Assembly (NCBI GenBank): GCA_016284115.1 | Contig: JAEEOD010000401.1 | Coordinates: 1-9,981 of the forward strand | Direction: 5' to 3' | Origin: Bacteroidaceae bacterium | GTDB taxonomy: Bacteria > Bacteroidota > Bacteroidia > Bacteroidales > Bacteroidaceae | DNA length: 9,981 nt | Part shown: positions 5,702 to 9,981 of the stretch, piece after piece | How positions within the stretch are numbered: the first letter of the stretch is position 1 | Layout: each line of letters opens with the position of its first letter | Program-made: the position numbers and the translations under genes | Notes under the pieces: model-generated | What the model was told of the DNA's origin: nothing | What the model saw: only the letters and a program-made list of their open reading frames with translations | Databases searched by the model: none

Positions 5702-8182
5702 TTAATCTTGGAAATATATTCGTTTCACACGATTACTTAGGCTGGTAAGTACCTCGTATGGGATGGTATCCAACGCATCGCTTAGTACGGTTACAGGCAA
5801 ATTGTCGCCAAATATTTCCACCTTATCACCTTCCTTGCAATCAATGTCAGTAACGTCAATCATACACACATCCATACAGATATTACCCACATATGGAGCC
5901 TTCTTGCCATTAACCAGACAATAGCAGTTACCATTACCCAAGTGACGGTTCAAACCATCGGCATAGCCGATAGGTATGGCAGCAATGCGTGATGGTCTGG
6001 TGAGATGTCCCTTACGACTATAGCCCACCGTTTCATCAGCTGGTACATCATGCGTCTGCAAGATAGTGGTCTTAAGGGTACACACATTATGCATCACAGC
6101 ATTGGTAATCGGGTTGATGCCATATAAACCCAACCCCAAACGCACCATGTCCAATTGGATACTGGGGAAACGTTCAATGCCTGCCGAGTTGCAGATATGT
6201 CGCAATATCTTATGTGAGAAGGCAGCCTGCAAATCATTGGATGCTTTGAGGAATGTATTCATCTGTCGGCAAGTAAATGCATCAAACTCATCTGAGTCAC
6301 TACCCACAAAGTGGGAAAAGACCGATCGGACAATCAAGGCATTCTGACTTTTCAGTCGTTTAATCAATGCTGGCATATCGGATGGATCAAAACCCAGTCG
6401 ATGCATGCCTGTATCTAATTTGATATGAATCGGAAAGTTGGTAATACCTTCTTTCTCGGCAGCATCAATCAACGCCTCTAACCAATGGAAGCTATATACT
6501 TCAGGTTCCAGTTTGTAGTCGAACATGGTCTTAAAAGCTGTCATCTCTGGATTCATAATGAGAATGTTGGCATGAATGCCAGCCTTACGCAGTTCAACTC
6601 CCTCATCAGCAACAGCTACAGCTAAATAATCCACACGATGCTCTTGTAAGGTACGCGCCACTTCGACGGAACCGGCCCCGTAAGCCGACGCCTTGACCAT
6701 ACATACCATCTTGGTAGTTGGCTTTAGCAAACTGCGGTAATAGTTAAAGTTTTCTACTAAAGCACTCAGGTTTACTTCTAAAATCGTTTCATGTACTTTC
6801 TTCTCTAAAACCTCCGTCAATTCTTCGAAACCAAATTTTCGAGCGCCCTTAATAAGAATAATCTCATGATCCAGCTTCAGCTTACGCTCGTTGATAGCTT
6901 CCAGCAAATCGCTGGTAGAAGTGAAGAATGCACGCTCGATAGAAAACTCGTCGGCACAGGAAGCTATTTCCTCTCCTACTCCTATGATGCGCTGTATTCC
7001 TTTGCTGCTAAGCAATTGTGCCACCTGACGGTAGAGGGTGAGAGCCTTTTTGCCAGTCTCCAAGATGTCACTCAATATCAAAGTGCGCTTCAGCTGTTTG
7101 TCCTGCGAACGACGGTACTGGAAATCCAATGCCAATTCCAAAGAGGTAAGGTCAGAATTGTAGCTATCATTAATAAGCAGGCAGTTGTTCTTGCCCTCCT
7201 TCACCTCCAATCGCATGGCTACAGGTTCCAAATGAGCCATACGTTCAGCTATCTTCTCGGGTGGAATCATCAAGTAGCAGCAAACACCTAAGCAGTGCAG
7301 GCAGTTTTCTATCGAGGCATCATCGATGAAAGGTAATGTAAACTGATTCACCATATCAAGGTAGCGATAGGTAATCTGGGTACTATTCTCGCCTTTTTCA
7401 ACTTTACTAACATATAACAGGCGGTCAGCATCCTTACGACTCCATGCTAACGAACGTGTGGCAAGCAACGAATTGTTCACACAATTATTGATAAAATCAT
7501 CATCACCATTATAAATTACAACGTCACTGTCCCTGAAAAGTGTCAACTTCTCCATACACTTCACTTGACGCGAGAAGAAATTCTCCTGATGTGCCCCACC
7601 AATATTGGTAAGTACTCCAATGGTAGGCTGGATGATGTCGTGTAAAGCCTCCATCTCACCTGGTTGGGAGATGCCTGCTTCAAAGATGGCGAGTTCGCTG
7701 TCTTCATGCAATTGCCATACAGAAAGAGGTACGCCAATCTGTGAATTATAGCTGCGCGGAGAACGTACTACTACCCTATCTGGACTCAGCAACTGATGTA
7801 GCCATTCTTTCACGATGGTCTTGCCGTTGCTACCTGTAACACCTATTACTGGTATATTGAATTTCTTCCTAATACTTTGCGCCAACTTCTGCAAGGCGGT
7901 GAGTGTATCAGGCACCAGCAAGATATTGACATCCTTTAAATTAAGGGCTTCTACCTCACCATAGTCAGAGCGAGCAACTACAAAGTTACGTACGCCACGC
8001 TGGTATAATTCGTTGATATAATGTGCGCCACTATTGCGCTTAGTTGTCAAGGCAAAGAACAAGGTTGCCTCAGGGAAACTAAGGGAGCGACTGTCTGTCA
8101 ATAGCCAATCGATAGTAGCAGGGACATCACCTACCCTGTATGCACCCATCTCTATAGCAATCTGTTCAATTTGGTAAGACAT
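5702..8182 (-). CDS. murF-alr: Bifunctional UDP-MurNAc-tripeptide--D-Ala-D-Ala ligase / alanine racemase
   Basis: An 826-residue cytoplasmic fusion of two peptidoglycan enzymes, known from Bacteroidota. Residues 1-~460 are MurF: the substrate-binding DWLLTDSRSL (25-34), ATP-loop GVTGSNGKT (114-122), EAGISQPGEME (168-178), the likely carbamylated-lysine region MEKLTLF (K212), and NDSYNSD (338-344). MurF adds D-Ala-D-Ala to the UDP-MurNAc-tripeptide. Residues ~466-826 are alanine racemase: PLP-lysine in MVKASAYGAG (K497), HRLGF (594-598), RLGLGLYGI (681-689), catalytic Tyr in VGYSRKG (Y721) and GNICMDV (766-772). The racemase supplies the D-Ala used by Ddl and then MurF. All expected catalytic residues are present. 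I keep M1 as start, although it overlaps the GSCFA gene by 31 nt: the M12 alternative (8149) would remove the first strand of the MurF N-domain. Probably coupled to the gene before it. Confidence 0.95.
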   Translation of the reverse strand: MSYQIEQIAIEMGAYRVGDVPATIDWLLTDSRSLSFPEATLFFALTTKRNSGAHYINELYQRGVRNFVVARSDYGEVEALNLKDVNILLVPDTLTALQKLAQSIRKKFNIPVIGVTGSNGKTIVKEWLHQLLSPDRVVVRSPRSYNSQIGVPLSVWQLHEDSELAIFEAGISQPGEMEALHDIIQPTIGVLTNIGGAHQENFFSRQVKCMEKLTLFRDSDVVIYNGDDDFINNCVNNSLLATRSLAWSRKDADRLLYVSKVEKGENSTQITYRYLDMVNQFTLPFIDDASIENCLHCLGVCCYLMIPPEKIAERMAHLEPVAMRLEVKEGKNNCLLINDSYNSDLTSLELALDFQYRRSQDKQLKRTLILSDILETGKKALTLYRQVAQLLSSKGIQRIIGVGEEIASCADEFSIERAFFTSTSDLLEAINERKLKLDHEIILIKGARKFGFEELTEVLEKKVHETILEVNLSALVENFNYYRSLLKPTTKMVCMVKASAYGAGSVEVARTLQEHRVDYLAVAVADEGVELRKAGIHANILIMNPEMTAFKTMFDYKLEPEVYSFHWLEALIDAAEKEGITNFPIHIKLDTGMHRLGFDPSDMPALIKRLKSQNALIVRSVFSHFVGSDSDEFDAFTCRQMNTFLKASNDLQAAFSHKILRHICNSAGIERFPSIQLDMVRLGLGLYGINPITNAVMHNVCTLKTTILQTHDVPADETVGYSRKGHLTRPSRIAAIPIGYADGLNRHLGNGNCYCLVNGKKAPYVGNICMDVCMIDVTDIDCKEGDKVEIFGDNLPVTVLSDALDTIPYEVLTSLSNRVKRIYFQD

Positions 8183-9147
8183 AATTCTTTTTCTTTATCG
8201 AAGTCAAAGTAAGGATATTTTTCTGAAAGTGTTTCTATTTTTAACACTATTTGATGTAAAAAACGCACATATTCTTCTGATTCGGGATGCAATGGGCGAT
8301 GTTCCATCATTTTTTTAATTTCTTTAACACTTTGCATCGTCTTAATTGCATCAGCAGTAAAACTTGTTTCTAAGAAACGTTGCCACACATATTCTACAGC
8401 CTTGTTAGAAAGGTGCACCAAATCGTCAGCATAGAAACGATAATCGCGTAACTCATCTATCAGCAGTTCGTATGTTGGAAAATAAAGTACCTTGTCAGGG
8501 TAAAGTCGTTTCAGTTCATCTATCGCCAGTAAAAGCGTAGACTTGCTAAGCTGGTTCTCATGCAAGCCATCTCGAATATGACGGATAGGACTGACAGTAA
8601 ACAATACTCGACAATTGGGGTTCACAACCCAGATGGCTGATAAGAGCGATTGGTATTCATCAACAATTTCGTTTACCTTTAACCGTCTTCTATTAAAAAG
8701 TCTGTCAGGCAACTTATGACAATTCGCCACCACCTTTTCTGTCTCTTTCCATTCATAGACATAAGCAGAACCAAAAGTGATGAATAAACAAGAAATATGT
8801 TTCAATACATCATGACAACCACCGAGCGAACGTTGGATGTTTTCCATCAATCCCTCTTTTGTGAGAGCTGAGAAATCTCCATGGAATGAAAAACTGTGCC
8901 AACATCCCTCGTGAAAGATGAAATCTTCCCCCATAGGGAATTTATTATCGAGTAACATGCACAGGGAAGAAGCGATGCTCTTGGGATTGTATAACACCCC
9001 AAAAGGATTGAGTCGGCATCGCAACTTGGCCTCTTGCAAGCGTGTTCCTATCTCGGTAGCGAAACAAGAGCCCATGAGCAGCAGGGCATCATTATAATCC
9101 AACTGAGGAGAAATATTATTTATTTCTACACTTGTAAAGAGGTTCAT
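8152..9147 (-). CDS. GSCFA domain protein (SGNH-hydrolase-like)
   Basis: A 331-residue protein without signal peptide or membrane segment, named for its LLMGSCFATEIG motif (23-34; S27 candidate nucleophile). Other conserved family blocks are NPFGVLYNP (47-55), ITFGSAYVYE (123-132), TVSPIRHIRDG (184-194) and YFPTYELLIDELRDYRFY (222-239) followed by DDLVH (241-245). The fold is related to SGNH/GDSL esterases, with S27 and a D/H pair near D242 and H245 the likely catalytic set; the substrate is not known for the family. It is the first gene of the minus-strand cluster and its last 31 nt overlap the start of murF-alr, a tight link that suggests a cell-wall or envelope role. The start at 9147 lies about 27 nt from a TAnnTTTG promoter element, which supports it. 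Confidence 0.88.
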   Translation of the reverse strand: MNLFTSVEINNISPQLDYNDALLLMGSCFATEIGTRLQEAKLRCRLNPFGVLYNPKSIASSLCMLLDNKFPMGEDFIFHEGCWHSFSFHGDFSALTKEGLMENIQRSLGGCHDVLKHISCLFITFGSAYVYEWKETEKVVANCHKLPDRLFNRRRLKVNEIVDEYQSLLSAIWVVNPNCRVLFTVSPIRHIRDGLHENQLSKSTLLLAIDELKRLYPDKVLYFPTYELLIDELRDYRFYADDLVHLSNKAVEYVWQRFLETSFTADAIKTMQSVKEIKKMMEHRPLHPESEEYVRFLHQIVLKIETLSEKYPYFDFDKEKELCLTKLNRLL

Positions 9148-9173
9148 ATTGATATTTTTTCTTTATCTTCGTG

Positions 9174-9210
9174 CAAAGATAACGTTTATTTATGTATTTT
9201 TGCATCCAAA
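9174..9210 (-). promoter_or_regulatory. Candidate promoter of the GSCFA-murF/alr-tatAC-helicase cluster
   Basis: TATCTTTG (9181-9174, minus strand) fits the Bacteroidota -7 element TAnnTTTG and lies 26 nt before the ATG at 9147. The nearest upstream TTTG (9210-9207) is 25 nt away, longer than the usual 19-21, so the -33 half is weak or absent. It is the only plausible promoter seen for the five-gene cluster. Confidence 0.55.
9195..9202 (+). promoter_or_regulatory. Candidate -7 promoter element of dxs
   Basis: TATTTTTG fits TAnnTTTG and ends 18 nt before the dxs ATG, implying a leader of about 12 nt. No TTTG is found at 19-21 nt upstream; the nearest resemblance is ttcg at 9168-9171, 23 nt away. 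It is divergent from, and 13 bp away from, the -7 element of the minus-strand cluster. Confidence 0.5.
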
Positions 9211-9220
9211 GTGGTAAAAT

Positions 9221-9981
9221 ATGAATGAAGAACAATCAATATATAATCTGCTTGAACAAATTAATGACCCTGAAGACCTACGTAGAATTCCTGTGAAACA
9301 ACTTCCCCAAGTTTGCAAGGAACTAAGGAACGATATCATCAGAGAGGTTTCTCGCAACCCAGGGCATTTTGGTTCTAGCTTGGGCACAGTAGAACTGACC
9401 GTAGCTTTACACTATGTTTTCCAAACGCCCAAAGACTTGATTGTTTGGGATGTGGGTCATCAAGCTTATGGACACAAGATACTGACTGGCAGGCGTGAAG
9501 CTTTCGCCACTAATCGCCAGTTCAAGGGCATTCGTCCTTTCCCTTCTCCAGAAGAAAGCATTTACGACACCTTCGCTTGCGGACATGCGTCGAATTCCAT
9601 TTCTGCTGCTTTGGGCATGGCTGTAGCTGCTCAACTCAAAGGGGAACAAGACAAACATGTGGTGGCAGTGATTGGCGATGGTAGCATGAGTGGTGGATTG
9701 GCTTTTGAAGGACTTAACAATGCCTCTTCCATGCCTAATGACTTGCTGATTATTCTCAACGACAATGACATGTCAATCGATAACAGCGTTGGTGGCATGA
9801 AGCATTATTTACTGAACCTAACTACTACCACTAGCTATAATCAGCTGCGTTACAAAGCATCAATAGCCATGGAGAAGTTGGGCTTGCTCAACGAGAAACG
9901 TAAGAAGATGCTTATACGCTTGGGCAATAGACTAAAATCAATCGACGCTAACCAACAAACAATATTTGAGGGGCTAAAAAT
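9221..9981 (+). CDS. dxs: 1-deoxy-D-xylulose-5-phosphate synthase, N-terminal part (truncated by window edge)
   Basis: The first 253 residues of an enzyme usually about 620-640 long. Dxs condenses pyruvate with glyceraldehyde 3-phosphate, using thiamine diphosphate, in the first step of the MEP isoprenoid pathway. Visible signatures: [20 protein letters not shown] (46-65) with catalytic H49, [17 protein letters not shown] (76-92) with H80, [13 protein letters not shown] (118-130), the thiamine-diphosphate motif GDGSMSGG (152-159) with the metal ligands D153 and N182 in LNDNDMSID. The region after residue 195, [17 protein letters not shown], is the expected variable loop and remains in frame. 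The start at 9221 gives the normal N-terminus ([17 protein letters not shown]). It is divergent from the GSCFA gene and shares a short promoter region with it. The product feeds undecaprenyl phosphate synthesis, among other things, which fits the envelope theme of the neighbours. Confidence 0.95.
   Translation, partial: MNEEQSIYNLLEQINDPEDLRRIPVKQLPQVCKELRNDIIREVSRNPGHFGSSLGTVELTVALHYVFQTPKDLIVWDVGHQAYGHKILTGRREAFATNRQFKGIRPFPSPEESIYDTFACGHASNSISAALGMAVAAQLKGEQDKHVVAVIGDGSMSGGLAFEGLNNASSMPNDLLIILNDNDMSIDNSVGGMKHYLLNLTTTTSYNQLRYKASIAMEKLGLLNEKRKKMLIRLGNRLKSIDANQQTIFEGLK

Noticed and set aside
6866..7291. Plus-strand open frame of 141 codons opposite murF-alr
   Set aside because: It lies wholly antisense to conserved MurF sequence, has no promoter element and shows no recognisable domain; it is a shadow of the real gene.
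8149..8182. Alternative murF-alr start at the ATG of codon 12 (8149)
   Set aside because: It would avoid the overlap with the GSCFA gene but delete SYQIEQIAIE, which matches the usual beginning of MurF proteins in this group.
9407..9658. Minus-strand open frame of 83 codons inside dxs
   Set aside because: It is antisense to the highly conserved thiamine-enzyme region of Dxs.

Overview
The window looks like chromosomal DNA from a member of the Bacteroidales, most likely a Prevotella-like lineage. The evidence is the MurF-Alr fusion, a GSCFA-family protein next to it, promoter elements of the Bacteroidota type (TTTG / TAnnTTTG), the lack of clear Shine-Dalgarno sequences, and AT-rich spacers built from short AATTGAGAATTG- and TAATGGA-like repeats. 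It is densely coded: no stretch longer than about 150 bases lacks a gene. I see no rRNA, tRNA, CRISPR array or transposase.

Layout from left to right. At 1-300 (minus) lies the N-terminus of a secreted protein that resembles an SGNH/GDSL hydrolase, with its own promoter at 328-358. A hairpin plus T-run at 417-440 probably ends the transcript of the large minus-strand cluster that occupies 449-9147. In transcription order this cluster is: GSCFA protein (8152-9147), bifunctional MurF-alanine racemase (5702-8182), TatA (5453-5668), TatC with a very long C-terminal extension (3445-5379), and a Dna2-like nuclease-helicase (449-3448). Two of the junctions overlap (31 nt and a 4-nt ATGA) and the other gaps are 33 and 73 nt, so the five genes are probably one operon. 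Divergently on the plus strand, dxs begins at 9221 and runs off the window. The two -7 promoter elements sit back to back in the 73-nt gap between dxs and the GSCFA gene.

Functionally the cluster is about the cell envelope. MurF-Alr makes D-alanine and adds D-Ala-D-Ala to the peptidoglycan precursor. TatA and TatC form a minimal twin-arginine translocase with no TatB in the window. Dxs starts the isoprenoid pathway, which supplies the undecaprenyl carrier for wall synthesis. The helicase at the operon end is the odd member.

The two features most worth attention are an apparent 120-nt palindromic repeat element lying in frame inside the helicase gene (1034-1154), and the roughly 385-residue acidic, alanine-rich cytoplasmic extension on TatC. 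I do not see a clearly new multi-gene system. The novelty, if any, lies in these two intragenic features.
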